Notes: generated by a model from the sequence alone, not told the origin. DNA of 64,000 nucleotides from Microvirga lupini (GCF_014191055.1 NZ_JACHWB010000004.1:62001-126000); one strand, 5' to 3'; shown: positions 17,719 through 27,514, counted from the first letter of the stretch. Numbers and translations: made by a program.

Positions 17719-19608
17719 ATGCACGATAGGCTCGTCCCCGGCCCGGATTTTCTCACCGGCGGCGGTGAAATGGGTGCGCTCATGCGTGCCCATGACTGGT
17801 CGTCCTCGCCTCTCGGCCCGCCGGAACATTGGCCGCAGAGCCTCCGGGCCGTGGTGAGCCTGATGCTCACGTCGAAATTTCCCATGTTCGTCGCCTGGGG
17901 GCCAAAGCTCGCGTTTCTGTACAACGACGGCTATGTGCCGATCTTCGGTGCCAAGCACCCGCATGCCCTTGGGCTGCCGTTCCGCGATGTCTGGTCGGAG
18001 ATCTGGCCCGATATCGAGCCGCTGGTGACCAAAGCGCTCGCCGGCGAGGCGACCTTCCACGAGGACCTGCACCTCGTGATGGAGCGCCACGGCTACCCGG
18101 AAGACACGTGGTACACGTTTTCCTATTCGCCCGTCCGCGATGAGACCGGCGGGATCGCCGGTATGTTCTGCGCCTGCACGGAGACCACCCAGGAGGTGAA
18201 GCTGCGTGCCGCCCTGCGCGCGGAGCAGGACCGGCTTCGCGAGCTCTTCCAGCAGGCTCCGGGCTTCATGGCGATGCTGGGCGGACGGGAGCACGTCTTC
18301 GAGCTGGTGAACGATGCCTATCTTCAGCTCGTGGGCCATCGCCGCGACATCATCGGCAAGACAGTCCGCGAGGCCCTGCCCGAGATCGAGGGCCAGGGCT
18401 TCCTTGACCTGCTCGACAAAGTCTACGCCGAGGGCAAGCCTTTCACGGGCCGAAGCCTGCGGGTCGGGTTGCAGCGGGAACCAGGGATCGAGGCCGAGGA
18501 ACGTTTCGTCGATCTGGTCTATCAACCGATTACCGACCGCGAAGGCAGAGTGACAGGCATTTTTGCGGAGGGCTATGACGTCACCGAGCGCGTTCAGGCC
18601 GAGGAAAGCCTGCGCGAGAGCGAGGCGCGGTTCCGCAATCTCGCCGACAACGCCCCGGTCATGGTCTGGGTGACGGAAGCCGACGGCACCTGCACCTACC
18701 TGTCCCGGAGCTGGTATGAGTTCACCGGCCAGACGCCCGAGACCGGCCTGGGCTTCGGCTGGCTCGATGCGGTGCATCCGGACGACAGCGGCTGGTCGGG
18801 CGAGACATTCCGGGCCTCCAATGCCAGGCAGGAACCGTTCCGCGTCGAGTACCGGCTGCGTCGGGCCGACGGCACCTATCGCTGGGCCATCGATGCGGCC
18901 GCGCCGCGCTTTTCCGAGGACGGCACCTTCCTGGGCTATGTGGGCTCCGTGCTCGACATCACCGACCGCAAGCAGGTGGAGGAGCATCGCGAGCTTCTCA
19001 TCAACGAGCTGAACCACCGGGTGAAGAACACGCTCACCATCGTCCAGTCCATGGCGTCGCAGAGCCTGAAGCAGATGAGCGAGGAGAACCGTCCCAAGGT
19101 CCAGGCCTTCGAGGACCGCCTCTTCGCCCTGGCCCGCGCCCATGACGTGCTCACCCGTGAGAACTGGGAGGGCGCGGAGCTGCGCGAGATCATCGACGAG
19201 GTGGTCGAGCCCTATCTGCGGCAGAAGACGAAGCATTTCGAGATCGAGGGACCACGTGTTCGCATGATCCCGAGAACCGCTCTCGCCATCGCCATGGCGA
19301 TCCACGAGCTGGCGACGAATGCCGCCAAATATGGCGCGCTCTCCGTCTCGTCGGGATGCGTGTTCATCACCTGGACGGTCACGTCGGACGAGAGCCCGCA
19401 CCTGGAACTGCGCTGGCAGGAGCGGGACGGCCCGCCGGTTTCACCGCCGACGCGAAGAGGTTTCGGCACCCGCCTGATCGAGCGCAGCCTCGCCACCGAC
19501 GTGGGCGGCGACGTCCGCCTGACCTACGAGCCTGCCGGTGTGGTGTGTGTGATGAACGTGCCGCTGAATGATGAATCCGGGATGCTGGAGCACCATCCGC
19601 GCCATTGA
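17719..19608 (+). CDS. PAS-domain HWE-family sensor histidine kinase
   Basis: The 629-residue protein has no membrane segment and is probably cytosolic. Residues about 25-155 form a PAS/GAF-like sensor, followed by PAS domains at about 175-295 and 305-420 (RFRNLADNAPVMVWVTEADG). The HWE kinase core carries the phospho-acceptor His in INELNHRVKNTL, the ARAHDVLTRENWEGA segment with the family's conserved W-E, and an ATP domain with IHELATNAAKYGAL and GFGTRLIERSL. HWE kinases are typical of Rhizobiales and often feed the PhyR general-stress response or act as light or redox sensors. No LOV-type cysteine motif is seen. I prefer the ATG at 17719 because GGGAGG lies upstream; an ATG at 17680 is also open. 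No response regulator is adjacent. Confidence 0.9.
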   Translation: MHDRLVPGPDFLTGGGEMGALMRAHDWSSSPLGPPEHWPQSLRAVVSLMLTSKFPMFVAWGPKLAFLYNDGYVPIFGAKHPHALGLPFRDVWSEIWPDIEPLVTKALAGEATFHEDLHLVMERHGYPEDTWYTFSYSPVRDETGGIAGMFCACTETTQEVKLRAALRAEQDRLRELFQQAPGFMAMLGGREHVFELVNDAYLQLVGHRRDIIGKTVREALPEIEGQGFLDLLDKVYAEGKPFTGRSLRVGLQREPGIEAEERFVDLVYQPITDREGRVTGIFAEGYDVTERVQAEESLRESEARFRNLADNAPVMVWVTEADGTCTYLSRSWYEFTGQTPETGLGFGWLDAVHPDDSGWSGETFRASNARQEPFRVEYRLRRADGTYRWAIDAAAPRFSEDGTFLGYVGSVLDITDRKQVEEHRELLINELNHRVKNTLTIVQSMASQSLKQMSEENRPKVQAFEDRLFALARAHDVLTRENWEGAELREIIDEVVEPYLRQKTKHFEIEGPRVRMIPRTALAIAMAIHELATNAAKYGALSVSSGCVFITWTVTSDESPHLELRWQERDGPPVSPPTRRGFGTRLIERSLATDVGGDVRLTYEPAGVVCVMNVPLNDESGMLEHHPRH

Positions 19609-19656
19609 GCGGAATGCTCCCCGTGCGCTGGCAAAGAACATGCAACGCAAACGAAA

Positions 19657-19680
19657 ACGGCCGGGGCTAGCCCCGGCCGT
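19657..19680 (-). terminator. Terminator hairpin between convergent kinase and argG genes
   Basis: The perfect 24-bp palindrome ACGGCCGGGGC-TA-GCCCCGGCCGT is followed on the minus strand by TTTTCGTTT. It ends argG and may also stop transcription from the kinase side. Confidence 0.8.
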
Positions 19681-19700
19681 AATGCATTCAGGGTTTTCTC

Positions 19701-20933
19701 TTACAGCCCCAGCTTCTTCTTGCGCTGAGCCAGGGTCCGCAGCCGCAGAGCGTTGAGCTTGATGAAGCCGGCGGCGTCGCGGTGGTCGTAGGCGACGGCG
19801 CCTTCCTCGAAGGTGACGAGATCCTGATCGTAGAGGGTGTAGGGGCTCTGGCGGCCGATGAGATGGACGCCGCCCTTGTAGAGTTTCAGCGTCACTTCGC
19901 CGGTGACAAATTCCTGGCTCTTGTCGATCATGGCCTGGAGCATTTCGCGCTCCGGCGAGAACCAGAAGCCGTTATAGATGAGCTCGGCATATTTCGGCAT
20001 GAGCTCGTCCTTCAGGTGAGCCGCGCCGCGATCGAGGGTAATCGACTCGATGCCGCGATGGGCGAGATGCAGGATCGTGCCGCCGGGAGTCTCGTACATG
20101 CCGCGGCTCTTCATGCCCACGAAGCGGTTCTCGACGAGGTCGAGACGGCCGATGCCGTTGATCCGGCCCAGCTCGTTGAGCTTCGCCAGCAGGTCGGCCG
20201 GGCCCATCTTCTTGCCATCGATGGCGACCGGGTCGCCTTTGAGGAACTCGATCTTGATGACCGTCGGCGTGTCGGGCGCGGTCTCGGGATCGTTGGTGCG
20301 CGAATAAACGTAATCCGGCACGTCCATGGCCGGATCCTCCAGCACCTTGCCCTCGGAGGAGGCGTGCAGAAGGTTGGCGTCGACCGAGAAGGGTGCCTCG
20401 CCGCGCTTGTCCTTGGCGATCGGGATCTGGTGGGCTTCAGCGAACGCAATGAGCTGCTCGCGGGAGCGCAGGTCCCATTCGCGCCAGGGGGCGATGACGG
20501 TCACGTCGGGCTTCAGGGCATAATAGCCGAGCTCGAAGCGCACCTGATCGTTGCCCTTGCCGGTCGCCCCGTGGGACACCGCATCGGCCCCGACCTTCTC
20601 GGCGATCTCGATCTGCTTCTTGGCGATGAGCGGACGGGCGATGGAGGTGCCGAGCAGGTACAGGCCCTCGTATTGCGCGTTGGCGCGGAACATCGGGAAC
20701 ACGTAGTCGCGCACGAACTCGTCGCGCAGGTCCTCGATGAAGATGTTTTCCGGCTTGATGCCCAGAAGCTCGGCCTTCTTGCGGGCGGGCTCCAGCTCCT
20801 CGCCCTGGCCGAGATCGGCGGTGAACGTCACCACCTCGCAGCCATAGGTGGTCTGCAGCCACTTGAGGATGATGGAGGTGTCGAGGCCGCCCGAATAGGC
20901 GAGCACGACCTTGTTCACGCGCTTGTCGGCCAT
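19701..20933 (-). CDS. argG: Argininosuccinate synthase
   Basis: The 410-residue enzyme joins citrulline and aspartate with ATP in arginine synthesis. The PP-loop is [16 protein letters not shown]. Other hallmarks are [28 protein letters not shown] and [24 protein letters not shown] 20931-20933 ([16 protein letters not shown]) was chosen; upstream in-frame sequence to 20993 is not family-like. It is a single-gene unit convergent with the sensor kinase. Confidence 0.97.
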   Translation of the reverse strand: MADKRVNKVVLAYSGGLDTSIILKWLQTTYGCEVVTFTADLGQGEELEPARKKAELLGIKPENIFIEDLRDEFVRDYVFPMFRANAQYEGLYLLGTSIARPLIAKKQIEIAEKVGADAVSHGATGKGNDQVRFELGYYALKPDVTVIAPWREWDLRSREQLIAFAEAHQIPIAKDKRGEAPFSVDANLLHASSEGKVLEDPAMDVPDYVYSRTNDPETAPDTPTVIKIEFLKGDPVAIDGKKMGPADLLAKLNELGRINGIGRLDLVENRFVGMKSRGMYETPGGTILHLAHRGIESITLDRGAAHLKDELMPKYAELIYNGFWFSPEREMLQAMIDKSQEFVTGEVTLKLYKGGVHLIGRQSPYTLYDQDLVTFEEGAVAYDHRDAAGFIKLNALRLRTLAQRKKKLGL

Positions 20934-21152
20934 GGCAAAGGTTCCAGAGAGAAAGGGTACTGGCGGCTTAGCGGGGAAGCCCTTTTTGCGCAACGGGCAA
21001 TTAGCACGCCGCCATGATCGTGCTGCATTCCTGCCCGGAAAGCCAAAGGCTGCCGTAACCCAGGGGAATGCATTAGGCCTTCATGCGGAGCGAAGAGCCG
21101 GCTTCGGAAGTTGGCCTCGCTCTTCCAGGTTTTGTGGTTGCGAGGAACGCTC

Positions 21153-21782
21153 ATGCATCGTCGGCCGGTTCTCGAATTCTGGTACGAGTTCGCCTCGACC
21201 TATTCCTATCTCGCGGCCATGCGCATCGAGGCGGCGGCGGAAGCCGCCGGGGTGGAACTCGTGTGGCGGCCGTTCCTGCTGGGGCCGATCTTCAAGGCGC
21301 AAGGGTGGGAGACCACGCCTTTCAGCCTCTACCCGGCCAAGGGCCGCTACATGTGGCGCGACATGGAGCGGGAAGCGGCCCGCCTCGGGCTGCCCTTCTA
21401 CCGGCCCGCGACCTTCCCGCAGAACGGGCTCCTGGCCGCCCGGGTCGCCCTTCTCGGCGCCGACCGGGGCTGGACGCCCTCCTTCACCCGGGCCGTCTAC
21501 ACGGCGCAGTTCGGGGAATGCCGCGACATCGCCGACGCGCAGGTGGTCACGGACATCCTCACCGGCCTCGGCCTGAACCCCGAGGCTATCATCGCCGAAG
21601 CCCAAGGGGAGACCAACAAGCTGCGCCTGCGCCGGATGGGCGAGGAGGTGCAGTCGCGGGGCCTCTTCGGCGCCCCGACCTTCTTCGCCGAGGACGGGGA
21701 AATGTTCTGGGGCAACGACCGTCTGGAACAGGCCCTCGATTGGGCGGTAACTCAAGGCCGGCGCGGGGAATGGCCGGACTGA
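21153..21782 (+). CDS. DsbA-family 2-hydroxychromene-2-carboxylate isomerase-like protein
   Basis: The 209-residue thioredoxin-fold protein belongs to the kappa-GST/HCCA isomerase group. Features are FWYEFASTYSYLAAMRIE at the N-terminus, WRPFLLGPIFKAQGW, the helical insertion, and RGLFGAPTFFAEDGEMFWGNDRL near the end. It lacks a CxxC active site, so it is not a disulfide oxidase. Relatives are glutathione-dependent isomerases of aromatic breakdown, but no pathway genes are nearby and the function stays open. GAGG precedes the ATG at 21153. Confidence 0.85.
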   Translation: MHRRPVLEFWYEFASTYSYLAAMRIEAAAEAAGVELVWRPFLLGPIFKAQGWETTPFSLYPAKGRYMWRDMEREAARLGLPFYRPATFPQNGLLAARVALLGADRGWTPSFTRAVYTAQFGECRDIADAQVVTDILTGLGLNPEAIIAEAQGETNKLRLRRMGEEVQSRGLFGAPTFFAEDGEMFWGNDRLEQALDWAVTQGRRGEWPD

Positions 21783-22092
21783 GAGCCAGGACAGGCCCCA
21801 AATCCTTGAAACCCTTGTGATGCGGGGCCAATTGGGTTAAGACAACCCCTATCCGACAGGTCAGTAACGGTTTCGATTGTCAGGGTGCGTGTTCCGCGCC
21901 CTCGCGGTGTTCCGAAAAAACCTGCCGGATCAAGCGTTTCCATCCGTCGATGATACGCCGGCCCGCTCGAAGAGCGGCATGCCTCGGACATGGCCCTAGA
22001 AGGGGCGTCCTCAGGCAGCGGCGGCTGGAAACGGCCCGTTAACACGAGCCGCCGGCGTTGCCCCTTTAAACGAGGGCCATTCAGGAGAACCT
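21783..22092. other. rpsA upstream region
   Basis: A 310-bp gap with no gene. It holds a possible sigma70-type promoter (21815-21843) and a long leader. The last 100 bp contain several GC-rich complementary blocks (for example GCCGGCG and CCCTTTAAACGAGGG), so a structured leader is possible, although I cannot assign a known RNA family. The AGGAG ribosome site lies just before the rpsA ATG. Confidence 0.45.
21815..21843 (+). promoter_or_regulatory. Possible sigma70-type promoter for rpsA
   Basis: TTGTGA and TAAGAC are separated by 17 bp. They match the -35 and -10 consensus at 4/6 and 3/6. The position fits but the match is weak. Confidence 0.25.
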
Positions 22093-23790
22093 ATGTCTGC
22101 AGCTTTGCAACAGCCGAGCCGTGAAGATTTCGCGGCCCTGCTCGAAGAATCCTTCCGCACCTCCGAGATCAGCGAAGGCTCGGTCGTGAAGGGCAAGGTG
22201 GTCGCGATCGAGAAAGACGTCGCGGTCATCGATATCGGCGCCAAGACCGAAGGTCGCGTCGCCCTGAAAGAATTTGCCGGCCCGAACCGCGACCAGACCG
22301 TGGTTGTCGGCGACGAGGTCGAGGTCTATGTCGAGCGCATCGAGAATGCGCTGGGCGAGGCCGTCATCTCCCGTGACAAGGCCCGCCGCGAGGAGTCGTG
22401 GGTGAAGCTCGAGAAGGCCTTCGAGGCCGGCGAGCGCGTCAACGGCACGATCTTCAACCAGGTGAAGGGCGGCTACACGGTCGACCTCGACGGCGCCGTG
22501 GCGTTCCTGCCGCGCTCGCAGGTCGACATCCGCCCGGTGCGCGACGTCACCCCGCTCATGGGCGTGGCTCAGCCGTTCCAGATCCTCAAGATGGACCGCC
22601 GCCGCGGCAACATCGTCGTGTCGCGCCGTACGGTTCTCGAAGAGAGCCGCGCCGAGCAGCGCTCCGAGCTCGTGGCCAACCTCGAAGAGGGTCAGGTCAT
22701 CGACGGCGTGGTCAAGAACATCACCGAATACGGTGCGTTCGTTGATCTCGGCGGCATCGACGGCCTGCTGCACGTCACCGACATGGCATGGCGCCGCGTC
22801 AATCATCCGTCCGAGGTCGTAACCATCGGCCAGACGGTGAAGGTGAAGATCATCAAGATCAACCACGAGACGCACCGCATCTCGCTGGGCATCAAGCAGC
22901 TGCTGGCCGATCCGTGGGAGGGCATCGCCGCCCGCTACCCGGTCCAGGCGAAGCTGAAGGGCCGCGTCACGAACATCACCGATTACGGTGCGTTCGTCGA
23001 GCTCGAGCCCGGCATCGAAGGCCTGATCCACGTCTCCGAGATGTCCTGGACGAAGAAGAACGTCCACCCGGGCAAGATCATCTCCACCTCGCAGGAGGTT
23101 GAGGTCGTGATCCTCGAGGTCGATCAGGTGAAGCGCCGCATCTCGCTGGGCCTGAAGCAGACGCTCCAGAACCCGTGGGAGGCCTTCGCCGAGAAGCACC
23201 CTGTCGGCACCGAGGTCGAGGGCGAGGTGAAGAACAAGACCGAGTTCGGTCTGTTCATCGGCCTCGAGAACGACGTCGACGGCATGGTCCACCTCTCGGA
23301 TCTCGACTGGAACCGTCCGGGCGAGCAGGTCATCGACGACTTCAAGAAGGGCGATGTCGTGCGCGCCCAGGTTCTCGACGTGGACGTCGAGAAGGAGCGC
23401 ATCTCGCTCGGCATCAAGCAGCTGGCCGGCGACCCCTTCGCCGAGGCCGGCGAGCTGAAGAAGGGCCAGATCGTCACCTGCGAGGTTCTCGAGGTGAAGG
23501 ACGGCGGCCTGGAAGTGAAGATCGTCGACACCGACCTCTCCACCTTCATCAAGCGCAACGAGCTTGCTCGTGACCGCGCCGACCAGCGCCCCGAGCGCTT
23601 CGCCGCCGGCGAGAAGCTCGATGCCCGCGTCACGCAGTTCGACCGCAAGGCCCGCCGCGTGACCGTCTCCATCAAGGCCCTCGAGGTCGCTGAGGAGAAG
23701 GAAGCCATGGCTCAGTACGGCTCGGCCGATTCGGGTGCGTCGCTCGGCGACATCCTCGGCGCCGCCCTGAACAAGGCCGGCAAGAAGTAA
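22093..23790 (+). CDS. rpsA: 30S ribosomal protein S1
   Basis: The 565-residue protein with six S1 (OB-fold) repeats binds mRNA and brings it to the 30S subunit. Repeated signatures include GTIFNQVKGGYTVDLDGAVAF, NITEYGAFVDLGGIDGLLH, NITDYGAFVELEPGIEGLIH and NKTEFGLFIGLENDVDGMVH. The length and repeat number are normal. AGGAG lies 5 nt before the ATG. The cmk gene often found upstream of rpsA elsewhere is not here. The long upstream gap leaves room for leader-based feedback control. A strong terminator ends the unit. Confidence 0.98.
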   Translation: MSAALQQPSREDFAALLEESFRTSEISEGSVVKGKVVAIEKDVAVIDIGAKTEGRVALKEFAGPNRDQTVVVGDEVEVYVERIENALGEAVISRDKARREESWVKLEKAFEAGERVNGTIFNQVKGGYTVDLDGAVAFLPRSQVDIRPVRDVTPLMGVAQPFQILKMDRRRGNIVVSRRTVLEESRAEQRSELVANLEEGQVIDGVVKNITEYGAFVDLGGIDGLLHVTDMAWRRVNHPSEVVTIGQTVKVKIIKINHETHRISLGIKQLLADPWEGIAARYPVQAKLKGRVTNITDYGAFVELEPGIEGLIHVSEMSWTKKNVHPGKIISTSQEVEVVILEVDQVKRRISLGLKQTLQNPWEAFAEKHPVGTEVEGEVKNKTEFGLFIGLENDVDGMVHLSDLDWNRPGEQVIDDFKKGDVVRAQVLDVDVEKERISLGIKQLAGDPFAEAGELKKGQIVTCEVLEVKDGGLEVKIVDTDLSTFIKRNELARDRADQRPERFAAGEKLDARVTQFDRKARRVTVSIKALEVAEEKEAMAQYGSADSGASLGDILGAALNKAGKK

Positions 23791-23821
23791 TCGGTTCTCG
23801 ATTTTTTCGAGAATCCTACGG

Positions 23822-23851
23822 ATCCCCGGGCCAAAAGCCCGGGGATTTTTT
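23822..23851 (+). terminator. Rho-independent terminator of rpsA
   Basis: ATCCCCGGGC-CAAAA-GCCCGGGGAT followed by TTTTT; a textbook 10-bp stem. Confidence 0.92.
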
Positions 23852-23878
23852 GTTGGGGTATCCAACAGGTGGATGAAG

Positions 23879-23981
23879 GTGTCATCCCCGGCGGTCCGTC
23901 AGGACCGGGAAGGGGATCCACTCACACGCGTGGCGCTATGGATTCCCTTCCCTTCCGCTGCGCTTCGGCCGGGAATGACAC
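23879..23981. repeat. Palindromic intergenic repeat (family B, GTGTCATCCCC...GAATGACAC)
   Basis: Ends GTGTCAT and ATGACAC are complementary. Inside, CCCGG...CCGGG and GGATCC.../GGATTC blocks are also partly complementary. It fills most of the gap after the rpsA terminator. Confidence 0.65.
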
Positions 23982-24079
23982 TGAGCCTGACGAGATCCCC
24001 GTACAAGGCCGGTGGCGCGGTAGAGGCGGCTTGCGTCTCGAAGCCGATGCAGCAATCCGGCCTTCGCGGATCGCGCCGA

Positions 24080-24610
24080 TTATGCCGGAACATATGTCAG
24101 CCTGATCACGTCCTCGCCGATTCGGTCGCTCGCCACGAGGCGCAGCGGCGGCCGCGGGCCGGCGAAGAACGGCTTGCCGCCGCCGAGCACAACGGGGTGA
24201 AGGTACAATCGATACTCGTCGACAAGGCCTAGATTGGTCAGGCTTCCTGCCAATGTCGGGCCTGAAACTTCGATGACTCCATCGAGCCGGCATTTCAGCT
24301 CGCGGATCGCTGCCTCGACCTCATCCGCAACAAGAGTGGCGTTCGGACCGACCGACGTCATCGAGCGCGACACGACCCACTTCGGTTGGGCCCGCCAAGC
24401 CGCCGCATACTCGCGCTCGGCCTCGGTCCACTCGGGGCGATTCTCGTCCCAGTATCGCATCGTTTCGTACATGCGGCGGCCGTAGACAGTTCCGGTCAGG
24501 CTTCGCACGTCATCGATGAAGTGACGAAAGATCGCCGGTTCAGGGGCAAAAGCCATGTGGTCGACATAGCCGTCCAGCGACTGGTTCAATGCATAGACGA
24601 GCCTCGCCAT
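24080..24610 (-). CDS. Dihydrofolate reductase / RibD C-terminal-like family protein
   Basis: The 176-residue protein matches the RibD_C/DHFR-like family: MARLVYALNQSLDGYVD at the N-terminus, GTVYGRRMYETMRYWDE in the middle, IEVSGPTLAGSLTNLGLVDEYRLYLHPVVLGGGKPFF, and the closing VIRLTYV. The family fold binds NADPH and reduces diverse substrates. These stand-alone members are common, uncharacterised, and distinct from housekeeping FolA. It stands alone, convergent with rpsA across a repeat. Confidence 0.88.
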   Translation of the reverse strand: MARLVYALNQSLDGYVDHMAFAPEPAIFRHFIDDVRSLTGTVYGRRMYETMRYWDENRPEWTEAEREYAAAWRAQPKWVVSRSMTSVGPNATLVADEVEAAIRELKCRLDGVIEVSGPTLAGSLTNLGLVDEYRLYLHPVVLGGGKPFFAGPRPPLRLVASDRIGEDVIRLTYVPA

Positions 24611-24863
24611 ACAGGATCTTCTCCTCGCTCTCTCAAGAAACCGCCGAGGTTACGCGGTGCCGGGGCGGGCTACAATCCGGCTACCCGCCTGCCGCCGTGA
24701 CCGAGGACCGGAAGTCCTCTTTCCGGCCGTTCCCTGTACGAGAAGGGAAGGGTGCGCAGTCATCGCAGGGTTTTTTGTTGGTCCCCTGTCTTGCCGCCCT
24801 ATCTGGCTTCGAACTAGGTTGCTCCCCCGCATCCAACGCGAGACGAGTTCGAGAGACCAGACG

Positions 24864-25829
24864 ATGTCCATCGATGCCGAAGCCATTGCCGACCGCCGCC
24901 GCCTGCGCCGCAAGCTCTCCTTCTGGCGGGTGGCGGGATTCTCCGGGCTGATCGCCGCCGTCGCGGCCCTCGGCTATGCGGCCGCCGACCGGGCCGGATA
25001 CGGCGCGATCCAGAGCCAGATTGCCCGCATCTCCATCGACGGCGTGATCACCGGCAACCAGCGCCTGGCCGACCTGATGCGGCGGGTGGGCGATTCGAGC
25101 GCGGTCTCCGGCGTGGTGATCTCCATCAACAGCCCCGGCGGCACCACCACGGGCTCGGAGGAGCTCTTCCGCAACATCCGCCGGCTTTCCGAGAAGAAGC
25201 CGGTCGTCACCTTCGTGGACGGCACCGCGGCTTCCGGCGGCTACATCACGGCCATGGCGACGGACTACATCGTGGCCCGCGAGACCTCCATCGTGGGCTC
25301 CATCGGCGTGCTCTTCCAGTATCCCGATCTCTCCGGCCTCATGGGCCAGGTCGGCGTGAAGCTGGAAGAGGTGAAGTCGACGCCCCTCAAGGCGGAGCCG
25401 AGCCCCTTCAAACCCACCTCGCCGGAAGCGCGCGCGGCCATGCAGGCGGTGGTCAACGACACCTATGACTGGTTCAAGACCCTGGTGCGCGAGCGCCGCC
25501 GCCTGAACGAGGGCGAACTCTCCACCGCCTCCACCGGTCAGGTTTTCAGCGGCCGTCAGGCCGTGCCCCTCAAGCTCGTGGACAAGATCGGCAGCGAGCG
25601 CGACGCGGTGGCTTGGCTCGAGCAGACGAAGGGCGTGACCAAGGACCTGCCGATTCGCGACTGGAAGCCGAGTTCGGATCGGGATCTTTCGGTCTTTGCC
25701 ATGAGCGCCACAATGGCGGATCTCTTCGGCTTCGAGCGTGTGGCCGAGACCTTGCGCCGGGCATCGGCCCAAGCCGAGATCGCGCGGCTTGACGGCCTCC
25801 TGGCTGTCTGGCAACCTTTGGAAAAATAA
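24864..25829 (+). CDS. sppA: Signal peptide peptidase SppA (short form, S49 family)
   Basis: The 321-residue membrane-anchored serine protease clears leftover signal peptides. One N-terminal membrane segment (about 25-45, [16 protein letters not shown]) is followed by the S49 domain. [17 protein letters not shown] is present, the nucleophile Ser lies in [16 protein letters not shown], and the catalytic Lys is in the [15 protein letters not shown] stretch. This is the short 36-kDa type rather than the double-domain E. coli type. The ATG at 24864 was chosen; the upstream open frame has no family features. It is close upstream of ihfB (26 bp), a conserved Rhizobiales pairing. Confidence 0.94.
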   Translation: MSIDAEAIADRRRLRRKLSFWRVAGFSGLIAAVAALGYAAADRAGYGAIQSQIARISIDGVITGNQRLADLMRRVGDSSAVSGVVISINSPGGTTTGSEELFRNIRRLSEKKPVVTFVDGTAASGGYITAMATDYIVARETSIVGSIGVLFQYPDLSGLMGQVGVKLEEVKSTPLKAEPSPFKPTSPEARAAMQAVVNDTYDWFKTLVRERRRLNEGELSTASTGQVFSGRQAVPLKLVDKIGSERDAVAWLEQTKGVTKDLPIRDWKPSSDRDLSVFAMSATMADLFGFERVAETLRRASAQAEIARLDGLLAVWQPLEK

Positions 25830-25855
25830 AGCAACGTCAAAGATATAGCTCATCC

Positions 25856-26170
25856 ATGATAAAATCCGAACTCGTGCTCAAGATCGCTGAGCAGAACCCG
25901 CATCTTTACCAGCGCGACGTGGAGAAGATCGTGAACGCGATCCTCGACACCATTGCGGATGCGCTGGCCCGGGGCGACCGGGTCGAGCTGCGCGGTTTCG
26001 GGGCCTTTTCGGTCAAGAAGCGCGACGCCCGCACGGGCCGCAACCCGCGCACCGGCGAATCCGTTTCCATCTCGGAAAAGGTCGTTCCGGTCTTCAAGAC
26101 GGGCAAGGAAATGCGTCAGCGTCTCAATGCTCCGGCCCCGAAGGTGATGAAGGCGGCGGCTGCCCAATAA
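25856..26170 (+). CDS. ihfB: Integration host factor subunit beta
   Basis: The 104-residue HU/IHF family protein starts [19 protein letters not shown]. The DNA-wrapping arm contains [23 protein letters not shown] with the proline that intercalates and kinks DNA. With IhfA it bends DNA at promoters, origins and recombination sites. An Ala/Lys-rich tail extends the usual length by about ten residues. It lies between sppA and lapA, as is usual in this order. Confidence 0.96.
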   Translation: MIKSELVLKIAEQNPHLYQRDVEKIVNAILDTIADALARGDRVELRGFGAFSVKKRDARTGRNPRTGESVSISEKVVPVFKTGKEMRQRLNAPAPKVMKAAAAQ

Positions 26171-26186
26171 CTCTTGAGAGGTGTTC

Positions 26187-26543
26187 GTGATTCGCTTTCT
26201 GAAGGCGCTCATTCTCCTGCCGGTCGCCATCCTGATTGTCCTGCTCGCCGTGGCGAACCGGGCTCCGGTGACCCTGTCCCTCGACCCGTTCTCGCAGGAA
26301 GCACCGGAATTTGCGTTCCAGCTGCCCCTGTTCGCTGTCATCTTCGCGGCCGTGATGCTGGGCGTCCTGATCGGCGGCACGGCCACCTGGCTCGCGCAGG
26401 GCAAGAACCGCAAGTCGCGCCGGCAGCTGCGGCGCGAGACCAGGCAGCTGCGCTACGAGACCGAGCGCCTGAAGGCGCAGACGCCCTCCACCACCACCAC
26501 CCTGCCGGCAACGGTTTCGTCCGCGCCCGCCCGCAGCTTCTGA
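26187..26543 (+). CDS. lapA: LapA/DUF1049 family membrane protein
   Basis: The 118-residue protein has two membrane segments (about 2-22 and 45-68) and then a basic coiled region QGKNRKSRRQLRRETRQLRYETERLKAQ. This is the lipopolysaccharide assembly protein A (DUF1049) form. In E. coli LapA works with LapB and FtsH to tune LPS synthesis; here no lapB is adjacent, so that role is inferred. I chose GTG 26187 because GAGAGG lies 5-6 nt upstream; a GTG at 26181 is in frame. It sits 16 bp after ihfB. Confidence 0.85.
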   Translation: MIRFLKALILLPVAILIVLLAVANRAPVTLSLDPFSQEAPEFAFQLPLFAVIFAAVMLGVLIGGTATWLAQGKNRKSRRQLRRETRQLRYETERLKAQTPSTTTTLPATVSSAPARSF

Positions 26544-26556
26544 GACCACCTGAACC

Positions 26557-27504
26557 ATGCGCGTCGTCACCTCCGCCGAGATCGATCGGGTTCTCACCTT
26601 TCCTGTCCTGATCGACACCCTGGCCGAGGCCTTTCGTGGCGACATGGTCACGCCCGTCCGCCACCATCACGAGGTCGAGCGTCCGGGTTCCCACGGCACG
26701 CTCCTGCTGATGCCGTCCTGGACCGGGCCTGCGATACAGGACGGCTTTCTCGGCGTGAAGGTCGTCACCGTGTTTCCCGAGAACGGCGCCAGGAGCCTGC
26801 CCAGCGTGATGGGCTCCTATCTGCTCATGGACGGCACCACCGGTGAGCCGGTCTCCGTCCTCGATGGGACGCGCCTCACCGTCTGGCGCACCGCCGCGGC
26901 TTCGGCGCTGGCGGCCCGCTTCCTCGCCCGTGAGGATGCCAGCCGCATGGTGATGGTGGGAGCAGGGGCGCTGGCGCCCTTTCTCATCCGCGCCCATATG
27001 AGCCAGCGGCCGATCCGCGAGGTGGCGCTGTGGAACCATCGACCCGAGAGGGCCGAGACTGTCGCGGCCGAGCTTCGCGCTGAGGGCTTGCCGGTTACAG
27101 CCGCGACCGATCTGGAAGCTGCGGTGCGCGAGGCCGATCTCGTCTCCTGCGCGACCCTGTCGACTGCGCCCATCGTCAAGGGCGTCTGGCTGAAGGAAGG
27201 GGCGCATCTCGACCTCGTGGGCGCCTTCAATCTCAAGATGCGCGAGGCCGATGACGAGGCCCTGCGCCGGGCTCAGGTCTATATCGACACCCCGGCCGCC
27301 AAGGTCGAAGGCGGCGACGTGGCCGTGGCCCTGCACCGGGGCGCCATCACCGAGGATCACATCCGCGGCACCCTGACGGATCTGTGCCGCAGCGCCGCGC
27401 ATCGCGGGCCTGCCGTGATCACGGCCTTCAAATCCGTGGGTGCGGCCCTGGAGGATCTGGCTGCGGCGATGCTGGTGTGGCGCTCGCTGGCAAAACCGTT
27501 GTAA
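26557..27504 (+). CDS. Ornithine cyclodeaminase / mu-crystallin family protein
   Basis: The 315-residue NAD(P)-binding protein starts with MRVVTSAEIDRVLTFPVLID. It has FLGVKVVTVFPENG, SVLDGTRLTVWRTAAASALAARFLARED and the Rossmann loop MVMVGAGALAPFLIRAH. This family includes ornithine cyclodeaminase, alanine dehydrogenase of the archaeal type, and imine or ketimine reductases such as pyrroline-2-carboxylate reductase. The sequence alone does not settle which reaction it catalyses. It is 13 bp after lapA and 10 bp before trpF, so it is co-transcribed with them. Confidence 0.87.
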   Translation: MRVVTSAEIDRVLTFPVLIDTLAEAFRGDMVTPVRHHHEVERPGSHGTLLLMPSWTGPAIQDGFLGVKVVTVFPENGARSLPSVMGSYLLMDGTTGEPVSVLDGTRLTVWRTAAASALAARFLAREDASRMVMVGAGALAPFLIRAHMSQRPIREVALWNHRPERAETVAAELRAEGLPVTAATDLEAAVREADLVSCATLSTAPIVKGVWLKEGAHLDLVGAFNLKMREADDEALRRAQVYIDTPAAKVEGGDVAVALHRGAITEDHIRGTLTDLCRSAAHRGPAVITAFKSVGAALEDLAAAMLVWRSLAKPL

Positions 27505-27514
27505 ACTACCCCCT

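Noticed and set aside
21802-21834. RpoH-type promoter (CTTGAAA...CCAATT) before rpsA
   Set aside because: The spacing is longer than the heat-shock consensus and the second element matches poorly.
22081-23865. 594-codon minus-strand frame opposite rpsA
   Set aside because: Internal repetition simply reflects the S1 repeats of rpsA on the other strand.
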